Shown piece by piece: positions 56,210 through 63,988 of a stretch of 64,000 nucleotides of DNA. A model generated the notes under the pieces. It saw only the letters and a list, made by a program, of their open reading frames with translations. It had not been told where the DNA came from and searched no databases. Position 1 is the first letter of the stretch. Each line of letters starts with the position of its first letter. The stretch covers positions 1,547,501 through 1,611,500 of the forward strand of contig NZ_CP045508.1 in NCBI RefSeq assembly GCF_013376475.1. The letters are read 5' to 3'. Position numbers and translations under genes: made by a program. The stretch comes from Desulfolutivibrio sulfoxidireducens (lineage in GTDB: Bacteria > Desulfobacterota > Desulfovibrionia > Desulfovibrionales > Desulfovibrionaceae).

Positions 56210-57013
56210 ATGATCGGATGCGCGCGGAAATTGTCCAGGCTTTTTGATTCGCGAAGCGGCCGTACGGTGCTTGTGCCCCTGGATCACGGGGTGGGAGAGG
56301 GCGTGTTGCCCGGGATTGAGGATCTTCCCGGGCTTATCGGCATGATCCGCGATTTTCCCGTGCAGGGGCTGGTGCTCAACAAGGGGGCGCTTCGGGCCTA
56401 CCTCTCCGAGGTCCCGGCGGCCATCCGGGTGGCGGCCCAGCTTTCGGGCGGCACCCGGCACGCCGTGCCGCCGTATATCCGCAGCCTGGTGTGTTCGGTG
56501 CATGAGGCGTTGCGCCTGGGCGCGGATCTTGTGGCCATGCAGGTCAACATCGCCAACGACCTCGAGGACCGCATGCTGGCCGACCTGGGCGTGGTCTGCG
56601 ACGACGCCCATGGCCTGGGGGTCCCGGTCCTGGCCGTCATCCAGCCCAAGGGGGACCGCATCGTCAACGAGATGGATCCGAGCCTGATTTGCCACTGTAT
56701 CCGGCTTGGGGCCGAACTCGGCGCGGACATGGTGGGCGTGCCCTATTCCGGGGACGCCAGGAGCTTCTCCCGGGCCTGCGCCGCAAGCAGCGCCCCGGTG
56801 GTCATCACCGGCGGCTCTTGTCGTCCGGACTTCGCCAGCTTTCTGGGTATGGTGGGCCAGGCCCTGGAGGCCGGGGCGGCCGGAACCTGCGTGGGCCGCA
56901 ACGTCCTGCAGCACCATGATCCCCGCCAGGCGCTTGGGCTGCTCGTGGACCTGGTACACGGCGCGTCCGCGGGGGAAACGGCCGGCGGCGGGGAACCTAC
57001 GACTCTTTCTTGA
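56210..57013 (+). CDS. DeoC/LacD-type (DhnA-like) aldolase family protein with missing catalytic residues
   Basis: A 267-residue TIM-barrel protein similar to archaeal 2-amino-3,7-dideoxy-heptulosonate synthase and class I FBP aldolase. Asp25 (VPLDHGVGEG) is conserved. The Schiff-base Lys expected in D-I-V-K-x-x-Y-x-G-D is Gly176 (GADMVGVPYSGD), and the Tyr of the M-Y-P-R-G motif is Gln145 (VIQPKGDRI). Usual aldol activity is thus unlikely, while the barrel and ligand loops (VVITGGSCRPD, AGTCVGRNV) are well kept. It overlaps the convergent ClC gene by 17 bp and follows the GGDEF gene by 1 bp; a ligand-binding role is possible. Confidence 0.8.
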   Translation: MIGCARKLSRLFDSRSGRTVLVPLDHGVGEGVLPGIEDLPGLIGMIRDFPVQGLVLNKGALRAYLSEVPAAIRVAAQLSGGTRHAVPPYIRSLVCSVHEALRLGADLVAMQVNIANDLEDRMLADLGVVCDDAHGLGVPVLAVIQPKGDRIVNEMDPSLICHCIRLGAELGADMVGVPYSGDARSFSRACAASSAPVVITGGSCRPDFASFLGMVGQALEAGAAGTCVGRNVLQHHDPRQALGLLVDLVHGASAGETAGGGEPTTLS

Positions 57014-58832
57014 GTTCCTTCAGCGTCGTGGAATAGGCCGAAAAGACGTCCTCGCGGCCGAGCATGCCCACAACCGCGTCCTGGTTTTCGGGATCGACCA
57101 CGGGGATCTGGCTGAGTTGCGCGTCCACGAACAGCAACAGCGCGTCGTAGAGGCTGGTGTCCGGGGTCAGGCTGACCGGCGGCCGGGCCAGATCGCCGAC
57201 CACCACCAGATCGAACAGGGTTTTTTCGAAAAGGACGTTGCGCACGTCCTGCATGGACAAGATGCCGGTCAGGCGGCCAGAGGCGTCCTTCACCGGAAAG
57301 GCCAGTTCCGTGGTCCCGGCGATGATGTCCGTCAGGGCCTTGAGCGTCGTCCCCTGCTCCAGGATGGTGGTCTTGCCGGGCCGGTAATAGTCCTGCACCC
57401 GAAGTTCCTCCAGAATGTTGATGGTGGCGTCGCCCAGGTGGGCCGGTGACTCGAATTTGTTGTCCACCTGGTTTTCGTACAAGGGGACGCGGCGGCACAG
57501 GACCAGACACACGGCCGAGCACAGCATCAGCGGAGCCAGAAGGCCGTAGCCCTGGGTGATCTCGCAGACCATGATCAGCGGCCCCACCGGGGCCCCGGCC
57601 ACCCCGGCGAACATGGCCGCCATGCCCACCAGGGTGTAGCCGCCGGGGCTGGTCACCACCTCCGGCAGCAGGCGGTGCCCCACCTGGCCCACGATGCCCC
57701 CGGCCACGCCGCCGGCGAAGAGTGTGGGCGCGAACATGCCGCCGCTTAAACCCGAGCCGATGGTCAGGGAGGTGGCCAGGGTCTTGCCCAGGAACAGGGC
57801 CGCCAGCAGCGCCGGCCCCATGTCCCCCCGGATGGCCATCTCCAGCCAGCCGTAGCCGGAACTCAGGGTCTGGGGGAAAAAGGCCCCGAGCCCGCCCATG
57901 CACAGTCCCCCGATCCCCGCCGTCCACATCAGCCCGATTTTCGCCTGGAGGCGCTCGAACACCCGGTGCTTGAAGAAAAAAAAGGTCCGCAGGTACACGA
58001 AGGCCGCCCCGGAGCAGAAAACCCCCAGAAAGGCGTAGACGGGCAGTTCCAGGACGCTTTGGAAATGGTAGGCCGGGGCGGTGAAGATGGAGCCCGTGCC
58101 GAAAAAAAGGGTCATGATGGTGTAGGCCGTCACCGAGGAGACCACAGCCGGCAGCACGGCCTCGGCCTCGAAGTCCTCGCGGTAGACGACCTCCACGGCC
58201 GTGAGCGCCCCGCCCAGGGGGGCCCGGAAGATGGCCCCCAGGCCTCCGGCCGCCCCGGCCAGAAGCAGGATGCGCCGTTCCCTGGCCGAAAGTCCCAGTT
58301 TCAGAGCTAGATACGATCCCATGCCGCCGCCCAGTTGGGACATGGGACCCTCGCTTCCGGCGCTGCCGCCGGCGGCCATGGTCAGGATGGCCCCGGCCGC
58401 GCGCAGGAAAAAGACCTTGGGGCGGATGATCCCGCTTTGCCGGTGAAAGGCCTTGATCATGGCGTCCGTGCCGTCGGTGCCGGCGCCCAGGGATTCGGGG
58501 ATGAGCCTAGTGAACGCGTAGCCGGTCACAAGGCCAACCGCTCCCAAAAGGACCGGCAGAAGCCAAAGACGCATGGTTCCGGGGATGGCGTGATAGAAAA
58601 AGTGCTCGCCGCCGGGACTGGGCACGGTCAAACCCACGGTCCCGACCAGCAGGAACTGGCGCAACAGCTCCAGGCAGGCGAAAAAGGCGCAGGCCAGAAG
58701 GCCCGAGGTCGTGCCCGCGGCCAAGCCCAGGACCAGTCGGCGCACCGAGGCCGCCCGGCGCAGGCGGCGCAGGATGATCTTGAGGTACGGCAGGGGGCCG
58801 CGCCTGGGTCTTGGGTGTCGTTGGGGGGGCAT
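56997..58832 (-). CDS. ClC chloride channel/transporter with C-terminal CBS pair
   Basis: A 611-residue membrane protein. ClC motifs are GGSAGSEGPMSQLGG with the gating Glu, GSGLSGGMFAPTL (GxFxP), and an altered first filter motif GAGTDGTDAM in place of GSGIP. About ten to twelve hydrophobic helices precede two CBS motifs (about 465-600), for example FPVKDASGRLTGILSMQDV and SQIPVVDPENQDAVVGML. The CBS domains may bind nucleotides. Whether it is a channel or an exchanger is open. The ATG at 58832 has no clear ribosome binding site. It follows ribF by 42 bp. Confidence 0.92.
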   Translation of the reverse strand: MPPQRHPRPRRGPLPYLKIILRRLRRAASVRRLVLGLAAGTTSGLLACAFFACLELLRQFLLVGTVGLTVPSPGGEHFFYHAIPGTMRLWLLPVLLGAVGLVTGYAFTRLIPESLGAGTDGTDAMIKAFHRQSGIIRPKVFFLRAAGAILTMAAGGSAGSEGPMSQLGGGMGSYLALKLGLSARERRILLLAGAAGGLGAIFRAPLGGALTAVEVVYREDFEAEAVLPAVVSSVTAYTIMTLFFGTGSIFTAPAYHFQSVLELPVYAFLGVFCSGAAFVYLRTFFFFKHRVFERLQAKIGLMWTAGIGGLCMGGLGAFFPQTLSSGYGWLEMAIRGDMGPALLAALFLGKTLATSLTIGSGLSGGMFAPTLFAGGVAGGIVGQVGHRLLPEVVTSPGGYTLVGMAAMFAGVAGAPVGPLIMVCEITQGYGLLAPLMLCSAVCLVLCRRVPLYENQVDNKFESPAHLGDATINILEELRVQDYYRPGKTTILEQGTTLKALTDIIAGTTELAFPVKDASGRLTGILSMQDVRNVLFEKTLFDLVVVGDLARPPVSLTPDTSLYDALLLFVDAQLSQIPVVDPENQDAVVGMLGREDVFSAYSTTLKELKKES

Positions 58833-58874
58833 GGCCTGGGCGATGCGCCGTCCTTTGCGCGGGGTCGGATGCGG

Positions 58875-59819
58875 TCAGGAGATGCGCGCCTCGGGGGTGG
58901 CCAGGATGCTGCGGCCGATGCGGATGTCCTCGCGGATGCGCGCGGCCAGTTCCTCGACTCCGGAAAATTTGCGTTCCGAGCGCAGGCGCTGCACGAAATG
59001 CACCCGGATGGGCCTGCCGTAGAGGTCGCCGGAAAAGTCCAGGATGTGGACCTCGACGGAAAGCGCGCCGCCTCCGAAGGTCGGGTTGCAGCCGATATTG
59101 GTCACGCCCGCGTATATCCGGGCGTCGATTTCCACCCATACGGCATAGACCCCGGGTTTGGGAACCAGTTCGTCGGTCGGGGCCAGATTGGCCGTGGGAA
59201 ACCCAAGAAGTCTGCCGCCCCGGTCGCGACCGCGCCCCACCGTGCCGCGCACCTGATAGAAACGGCCGAGCAGGGCCCGGGCGTCCCAGACCTCGCCGGC
59301 CTGGATCATGTCCCGGATGCGGGTGGAGCTGACCACCGCGCCGTCGATGATCACCGGCTCCAGGCGCTCCACGACGAAGCCGCACGAGCGGCCCAGGGCT
59401 GAAAGCAGCTCGAAATTGCCCTTGCGGCCCTTGCCGAAGGCGTAGTCGTAGCCGATGATCATCTCGCGCATGTGCAGGCCCGCCACCAGTTTTTCACGAA
59501 CGAATTCGGCGGGTTCCAGGGCGGCCAGGGCCCGGGTGAAGGGCAAAAGCACGGCCACCTGGACCCCGCTTTGGTCGAGAAGCTCCAGCTTTTGTTCGGT
59601 CATGGTCAGAAGCGGTGGGGCGTTTTTATCCAGGAGCACGCGCCGGGGATGCGGATCGAAGGTCACGGCCAGGCTGAGCATGCCCGTGGCCGCGGCGCGT
59701 TCGCGCACCCGGCGCAAAAGCCGGGCATGCCCCATGTGCACGCCGTCGAAATTGCCGATGGTCAGGCAGGTGGCGGTCAGGGTGTCGTGGATATCCTCGA
59801 TGCTTCTGACGACGATCAT
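58875..59819 (-). CDS. ribF: Bifunctional riboflavin kinase / FAD synthetase
   Basis: A 314-residue enzyme that converts riboflavin to FMN and FAD. The N-terminal nucleotidyltransferase has TIGNFDGVHMGHARLL near 21 and the downstream VVSSTRIRDMIQAGEV. The C-terminal flavokinase domain has LLGFPTANLAP and GVTNIGCNPTFGGG. AAGGA lies 8 bp before the ATG at 59819. Length and domain order match the family. It may share a transcript with the ClC gene downstream. Confidence 0.95.
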   Translation of the reverse strand: MIVVRSIEDIHDTLTATCLTIGNFDGVHMGHARLLRRVRERAAATGMLSLAVTFDPHPRRVLLDKNAPPLLTMTEQKLELLDQSGVQVAVLLPFTRALAALEPAEFVREKLVAGLHMREMIIGYDYAFGKGRKGNFELLSALGRSCGFVVERLEPVIIDGAVVSSTRIRDMIQAGEVWDARALLGRFYQVRGTVGRGRDRGGRLLGFPTANLAPTDELVPKPGVYAVWVEIDARIYAGVTNIGCNPTFGGGALSVEVHILDFSGDLYGRPIRVHFVQRLRSERKFSGVEELAARIREDIRIGRSILATPEARIS

Positions 59820-59905
59820 GGATCGAATCCTTCGCGGTTAGCTTTCCTGGCGGCGCGGGTCCTGGCGTGCCGCCATCGTTTCCCGGGGGGCCGGGGGAGC
59901 CCGGC

Positions 59906-60145
59906 CTATTCCCTGCCGGACCAGTCGATCACGTGATATCCCCGGGAGATCACGCCGCGGATGATGTCGTCCATGGCCCGGGCCAGGGACTCCGTTTCCT
60001 CGGTCCGGTCGCGGGACATGCGCAGGAAGCGCAACTCCCCCAGTTCGGCCGAGAGATCGGGTGGAAGCGAGGCGAAGTCGTTTTTTTCTCTCGTGAACAG
60101 ATACATCGAGGGCGACGAAAGGCTTTGATGAATGGCAACGTGCAT
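59906..60145 (-). CDS. YcgL-domain protein
   Basis: A 79-residue protein. SMYLFTREKNDFASLPPDL followed by LGELRFLRMSRDRTEETESLA matches the E. coli YcgL layout (YLY-x-x-K-x-DF-x-x-P), recalled from memory. The function of the family is not known. ATG at 60145 fits the family start; a longer upstream frame is not coding. AAGGGA is about 10 bp upstream. It is a single gene between ribF (same strand, 86 bp away) and a gap before the tRNA. No signal peptide or membrane segment. Confidence 0.7.
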   Translation of the reverse strand: MHVAIHQSLSSPSMYLFTREKNDFASLPPDLSAELGELRFLRMSRDRTEETESLARAMDDIIRGVISRGYHVIDWSGRE

Positions 60146-60449
60146 GGTCCCAAGATCCCTTGATGCCGAAGGCGCGGTAACAAAACAGACACAAGCGGCG
60201 GCGGTTTCGAGAAAGGACTCGCCGCGCCGGAAGTCGTGGCGGCGTCGTCGCCGGGCATCCCGAAACGTCACGCCGAATGGACGGTGTTCCTGCCGATGAA
60301 AAAGGTCGCTCCCAGGCCTGGCCTGATGGGCGACAGGCGGCGGGGGAGTGACACTATAAACGCCGGCGAGGTTTGGCAAGGGGTTCGTCGCGGTTTTTCC
60401 CGGGACGCCCGAAGCGAGGCGAAAGGAGGACGGGCAACGGGCGACGGGC
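60146..60449. other. Gene-free gap between YcgL gene and the tRNA promoter
   Basis: About 304 bp with no supported gene. It should contain the YcgL promoter on the minus strand, which could not be fixed. No repeats stand out. Confidence 0.4.
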
Positions 60450-60477
60450 TTGACGAGGTCCGAGAGGGACGTATATA
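60450..60477 (+). promoter_or_regulatory. Sigma-70 promoter of the tRNA gene
   Basis: TTGACG (60450-60455) and TATATA (60472-60477) are 16 bp apart. The expected transcript start near 60484 is about 14 bp before the tRNA. Confidence 0.8.
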
Positions 60478-60497
60478 TGACTTTTTTAACGTCACGC

Positions 60498-60573
60498 GCC
60501 AGCATAGCTCAGTTGGTAGAGCAGCTGATTCGTAATCAGCAGGTCTGGAGTTCGAGTCTCCATGCTGGCTCCA
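60498..60573 (+). tRNA. tRNA-Thr (anticodon CGU)
   Basis: A complete 76-nt cloverleaf with encoded CCA. Acceptor GCCAGCA pairs with TGCTGGC. The anticodon arm is GCTGA-TTCGTAA-TCAGC, anticodon CGT in DNA, reading ACG for threonine. The T arm contains GTTCGAG. A promoter lies upstream and a terminator downstream, so it is a single-gene unit. Confidence 0.97.
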
Positions 60574-60581
60574 GAAATATC

Positions 60582-60615
60582 AAGGGCTTAGGGGCTATTT
60601 CCCCTAAGCCCTTTT
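60582..60615 (+). terminator. Rho-independent terminator after tRNA-Thr
   Basis: A perfect 13-bp stem (60582-60594 with 60601-60613) with loop CTATTT is followed by T residues. Confidence 0.93.
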
Positions 60616-61220
60616 GATTATCTATCAAGTGCGCCATCCGCCCCGCCAACCTTCCCCTGTGGATTTTGAGGATTGTCTGTCCATGGATGCCATCTTTGCT
60701 GGGGTGGCGCGTTTGCGTTTGGGATGGGTGCGTTTGGGGTGCTATGGGGGGCGGATGAGAGGGGCGTGAGATTTACTTGCGCCTGGAGTTGAGCAGGAAT
60801 TCCTTGATTTTCGTATGGGTTGTCCCCCATATGCGCATCCCGAAGAATTCCTGCGGGCTCACTTCTCACTTGAAAATGTTGTGCAAGGGGCCCATGTTGC
60901 ACAAAATGCATTTCCCGATATGGGCAGGGGCTGGTTTAAATCTTAAGCTGCTTATGCGTGTTCGGTTCGGCGTCGGCACGCCTCGGGAGGCTGCCTCCCG
61001 GCCATATTGGTGTATTTTGATGCGGATTGAAGTAATCGTCACATGATTTTTTTCGTTGAGAGGGAAGATTGGATCAGGAATGCGCTTTGGCTGCATGACG
61101 CTGGTTCTGGTGCTCTAAAAAGAGGAATTTTCAACGGGTTGTTAGGGTAGCCAAAAACTCAGCCACTCCAGCGAATGAGGAACTTGACCCGAGAAACTCT
61201 GTAACACAGGAGGTTCCGCC
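60616..61220. other. Gene-free 605-bp stretch rich in inverted repeats
   Basis: Inverted repeats include GCAGGAATTC/GAATTCCTGC (60793-60802 with 60845-60854), a nested TATGGG/CCCATA, TTGTGCAA/TTGCACAA (60879-60886 with 60897-60904) and CGGGAGG/CCTCCCG near 60985. Composition is AT-richer than the chromosome average. No supported gene was seen. It follows tRNA-Thr, a common insertion target, but no integrase or repeated tRNA end was found. Confidence 0.55.
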
Positions 61221-61622
61221 ATGAGGTCGAAGGCTTGGAGTGCATTGTCTCGAACAGCCCTGTTCCCTCTTGCGTTGTGCGTATTCATTTTTGGCTTACA
61301 AGGATGTGGGGAAAACTGGCAACAAGATGAACCAGGTCGAGCATACGTTCCGCGAACGGCCATTGCACCGCCGTACCAGCCGACTGTACCGCACCCGCCT
61401 GTACCGTACCACCCGCCTGTACCGTACCAGCCGACTGTACCGCACCCGCCTGTACCGTACCAGCCGGGTGTAAAGTACCCGCCGGGGATGCCACCCCCAG
61501 GTTATCCGGGATCGAGAGCCCAAACATTCACTCCCAAGGATGAGCCTCCCAAGCTGGGTGCCGGTATCCGGTCGCCAGACGATTACCGAGATACCAACAG
61601 CGGGGGGAATAGCGGGCACTGA
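61221..61622 (+). CDS. Pro-rich repeat lipoprotein
   Basis: A 133-residue protein with a lipoprotein signal: basic start, hydrophobic ALCVFIFGL and lipobox GLQGC near residue 29. The mature part is dominated by Tyr-Pro repeats such as YQPTVPHPPVPYHPP, then a Gly/Asn-rich end. Such tails often interact with peptidoglycan or surface polymers. CAGGAGGT is 7-8 bp before the ATG. The repeats are identical in DNA (see 61373-61456), so their number may vary. No partner can be named. AT-richer than the chromosome average. Confidence 0.75.
   Translation: MRSKAWSALSRTALFPLALCVFIFGLQGCGENWQQDEPGRAYVPRTAIAPPYQPTVPHPPVPYHPPVPYQPTVPHPPVPYQPGVKYPPGMPPPGYPGSRAQTFTPKDEPPKLGAGIRSPDDYRDTNSGGNSGH
61373..61456 (+). 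repeat. 33-bp identical direct repeats coding the lipoprotein Pro-rich tract
   Basis: The segment 61373-61405 is repeated identically at 61424-61456, with shorter pieces of the same unit between and after. Both copies keep the reading frame. Confidence 0.88.
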
Positions 61623-62196
61623 AGGGTGGGCGGATCCAGGGCAGCCTAAAACGCGGCCAACCACCCGCCAACCAATCGCCAACAACCCGGTTGGAGGGGG
61701 AAAAGCGGTTGGCGCGGGCTGTCAGCGCGGCGGCAATGGCGGCGTCGAGCCACCAGGATTTGGCGACACAACCGTCGATGCTGCCCAGCCGGCCGTCGCG
61801 GGCGTCGAATTGTCCGTCTGGGAACATCTGGAGGTTGCAGCCCTCGGGCCGGGATGCGGCGTGACGCGCACACGTCCGCGACCGACCTGGGTCCTTTTGT
61901 TGTTTTGTCACGCGGGCCTCCAGGTCCGCCAACCTTTCCTCGTCAACCCTGAGGATGGTCTGGTTATATGGAGACCCATGGGATTCTCCTGTCCCAGGAA
62001 CCCCAGGAAATGCTTGCGAGGATCTCATGGGCGAATCCACATCGCCTGTTTCGCAAAAAAGGTTTGATCCTTTTTTGACTTCGTGTACAAGAGAATGTGA
62101 TTCCCGCTTGGTGTTCTCAACAGGAGGAAAGAAGGATTCTCTTTCATTTGCTGTATTCAGTCTGCACTTTCTAACCAGTATGAAACGGAGGAAGAG
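61623..62196. other. Gap between the two exported accessory proteins
   Basis: The 574 bp contain opposite overlapping open frames at 61540-62067 (plus) and 61528-62040 (minus). Neither has a good ribosome binding site or a recognised domain; the minus one has a short helix-like segment (EERLADLEARVTKQQ). I do not call either as a gene. The GC content falls toward the right end. Confidence 0.4.
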
Positions 62197-62622
62197 ATGA
62201 AGGCAAAATCATTTTTCTTATTTATCGTTTTGATTCTATCCGTGGCTTCTTTATCTTTTGCCGAAGAAAAAATTCCATCATTATTGGGCAAATGGAAGAC
62301 TGAGTCGACCGGAGGCATGATGTTGAATGCTGAAAATCAAAGTGAAGTAACACATTGGGTTCCAGAACAGAAAGTTCTTAAGGGAAGGATGGAAGTAACG
62401 AGCCAAGATGGACGATTTATAACCGGTGTCTACGTATCGGATCGCGCTCGTGAAAAATTCATTGGCATGATAACTCCGGATGGGAAGAGCTTCTACGCTT
62501 CTGATAAAGATGGCTTTTGGGATTGCAAAATCATCGATAATGACACTTTTGAGGTTGTTTACAGACACGTCAAGCCAACGGATAGCGTTGTCGCTATTGG
62601 AATGGGGAAGCGGGAGAAGTAA
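62197..62622 (+). CDS. Small secreted protein of unknown function
   Basis: A 141-residue protein with a Sec signal peptide (KSFFLFIVLILSVASLSFA, then EEK). The mature part is beta-rich (LLGKWKTESTGGMML, RFITGVYVSDRAREKFIGMI) and could be a small barrel similar to lipocalin-like domains. CGGAGGAAG stands 5-7 bp before the ATG. Base composition is markedly AT-rich, unlike chromosomal neighbours, suggesting acquisition. It is not followed by another gene on this strand before the flagellin. Confidence 0.75.
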   Translation: MKAKSFFLFIVLILSVASLSFAEEKIPSLLGKWKTESTGGMMLNAENQSEVTHWVPEQKVLKGRMEVTSQDGRFITGVYVSDRAREKFIGMITPDGKSFYASDKDGFWDCKIIDNDTFEVVYRHVKPTDSVVAIGMGKREK

Positions 62623-62842
62623 GCGATGATGGTCGAGGATTGGGACCATCCTTGCCGCAAGACGTCCACAACCTGATGGTGGGAAAAATGGAAAGCCGTC
62701 GTTGTTGGAAGCGTTCGAGGCCCCGGCGGAGAATGGCTTCTTGTGGACGTTCGTGGTGGGGGTTCCCCAATCCTCTCAGCCCGTTTGGTTGTGCGCCTCG
62801 TGGGCGTCCGGTCCGCCCGCGTCAAACGGACCGCGTTCTCGC
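62623..62842. other. Inverted repeat 3' of the second flagellin
   Basis: ACGTCCACAA (62662-62671) is repeated in inverse at 62741-62750. The stretch between it and the flagellin end holds a 7-bp arm pair (CCGTTTG/CAAACGG). One of these could terminate flagellin transcription on the minus strand, but neither has a T run. Confidence 0.4.
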
Positions 62843-63988
62843 CTACCCCATAAGCTGCAGGGCCATCTGGGGCAGGGAATTGGCCTGGGAGAGCATGGCC
62901 ACGGCGGCCTGGGTCAGTATCTGCCGGCGCACGAACTCGGTCATCTCGGTGGCCACGTCCACGTCGGAGATCTGCGACTCGGCGGCCTGGAGGTTCTCGG
63001 CCTGGATTTCGAGGTTGGAGATGGTGTTCTCCAGCCGGTTTTGCAGCGCGCCGAGGTTGGCCCGGATGATGTCCTTGGAGACGATGGCGTTCCGGACAGT
63101 GACCAGGGCCTGTTGGGCCAGTTCCTGGGTGGAGATGGAGGAAGCGCCTCCTCGCTGGCTGAGATTTTCGCTTCCGAGATAGTTGCCGCCACCGTCCGTC
63201 CACCAGACCCACTGATTTCCGCTGTTGTCTTGTGCGAACGAAAAATAACGACCCCCAGGGTAATTTGTTGAATTATATGTATTTTCTGTTTGAGCTTGAT
63301 CGAAATCCGTGTACAAGAAGGAAGGCGCTCCATGAGTAAGAGCAAGGTCAGCCGCCAGTGTTGTTGTTGTGACATAATGTAAGTTGTTCTGGGAAACATA
63401 TTCAGCTTCTGTAACTGGTCCGCCTCCAAGCCCCAAAGCACTGGCCGTGGCGCACCCGATCTGGATGTAATAGTAATCCTCGGCGCTGTCGTTTGCGGGG
63501 CCGAAATGGACCTTCAGCTTCCCGGTGCTCACGAGTCCCGATCCGTCGTGGGTGCTGGAGGACAGATTGCCGTTGAGCAGGTATATCCCATTGAAGTCCG
63601 TGGCGTTGGCGATCCGGGTGATCTCCTTGGCCATGGCCTGGTATTCGGAATCGATGATGATGCGCTGGTCCGAGGTGTAGGTGCCGGTGGCGGCCTGCTC
63701 GGCCAGCTCCTTCATGCGGATGAGCTTTTCGTCGATGACCCCAAGGGCACCGTCGGCGGTCTGGATGAGCGAGATGGCGTCGTTGGCGTTACGCACACCC
63801 TGGTTGAGGCTTGCGATGTCGGCGCGCATGAGTTCGCGCACGGCCAGGCCGGCCGCGTCGTCGGCGGCGGTGGTGATGCGCAGGCCCGAGGAGAGCTTGC
63901 GCGTGGAGTCGCTTAAGGCCGCATAGCTGGTGGACAGGTTGCGGGCCGCGCTTTGGGCCATCAGGTTGTGATTGATGATCAGCGACAT
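62843..63988 (-). CDS. Flagellin (long form) with enlarged variable domain
   Basis: A 381-residue flagellin. The ends closely match the protein at 4119: SLIINHNLMAQSAARNLSTS, SSGLRITTAADDAAGLAV, and RLENTISNLEIQAENLQAAE, QILTQAAVAMLSQANSLPQ. The variable middle has about 90 extra residues between GLGG and SSISTQELAQQ, rich in Tyr, Asn, Thr and Trp, with no equivalent in the short flagellin; its DNA (about 63150-63430) is AT-richer. AAGGA lies 7 bp before the ATG. The promoter is beyond the window edge. It is oriented opposite to the short flagellin 58 kb away. Confidence 0.95.
   Translation of the reverse strand: MSLIINHNLMAQSAARNLSTSYAALSDSTRKLSSGLRITTAADDAAGLAVRELMRADIASLNQGVRNANDAISLIQTADGALGVIDEKLIRMKELAEQAATGTYTSDQRIIIDSEYQAMAKEITRIANATDFNGIYLLNGNLSSSTHDGSGLVSTGKLKVHFGPANDSAEDYYYIQIGCATASALGLGGGPVTEAEYVSQNNLHYVTTTTLAADLALTHGAPSFLYTDFDQAQTENTYNSTNYPGGRYFSFAQDNSGNQWVWWTDGGGNYLGSENLSQRGGASSISTQELAQQALVTVRNAIVSKDIIRANLGALQNRLENTISNLEIQAENLQAAESQISDVDVATEMTEFVRRQILTQAAVAMLSQANSLPQMALQLMG

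Noticed and set aside
60618-61096. Several short open frames between the tRNA and the lipoprotein
   Set aside because: They overlap each other on both strands, span inverted repeats and lack ribosome binding sites.
61373-61470. Regular short repeats as a CRISPR array
   Set aside because: The repeats are in-frame coding units of a Pro-rich lipoprotein, with no unique spacers.
61528-62067. Overlapping open frames on both strands after the lipoprotein gene
   Set aside because: Neither has a convincing start site or a recognised domain; the minus frame has a short coiled-coil-like piece but overlaps the lipoprotein 3' end.
60498-62842. Prophage or integrative element at tRNA-Thr
   Set aside because: No integrase, no phage structural gene and no repeat of the tRNA 3' end were found in the window.
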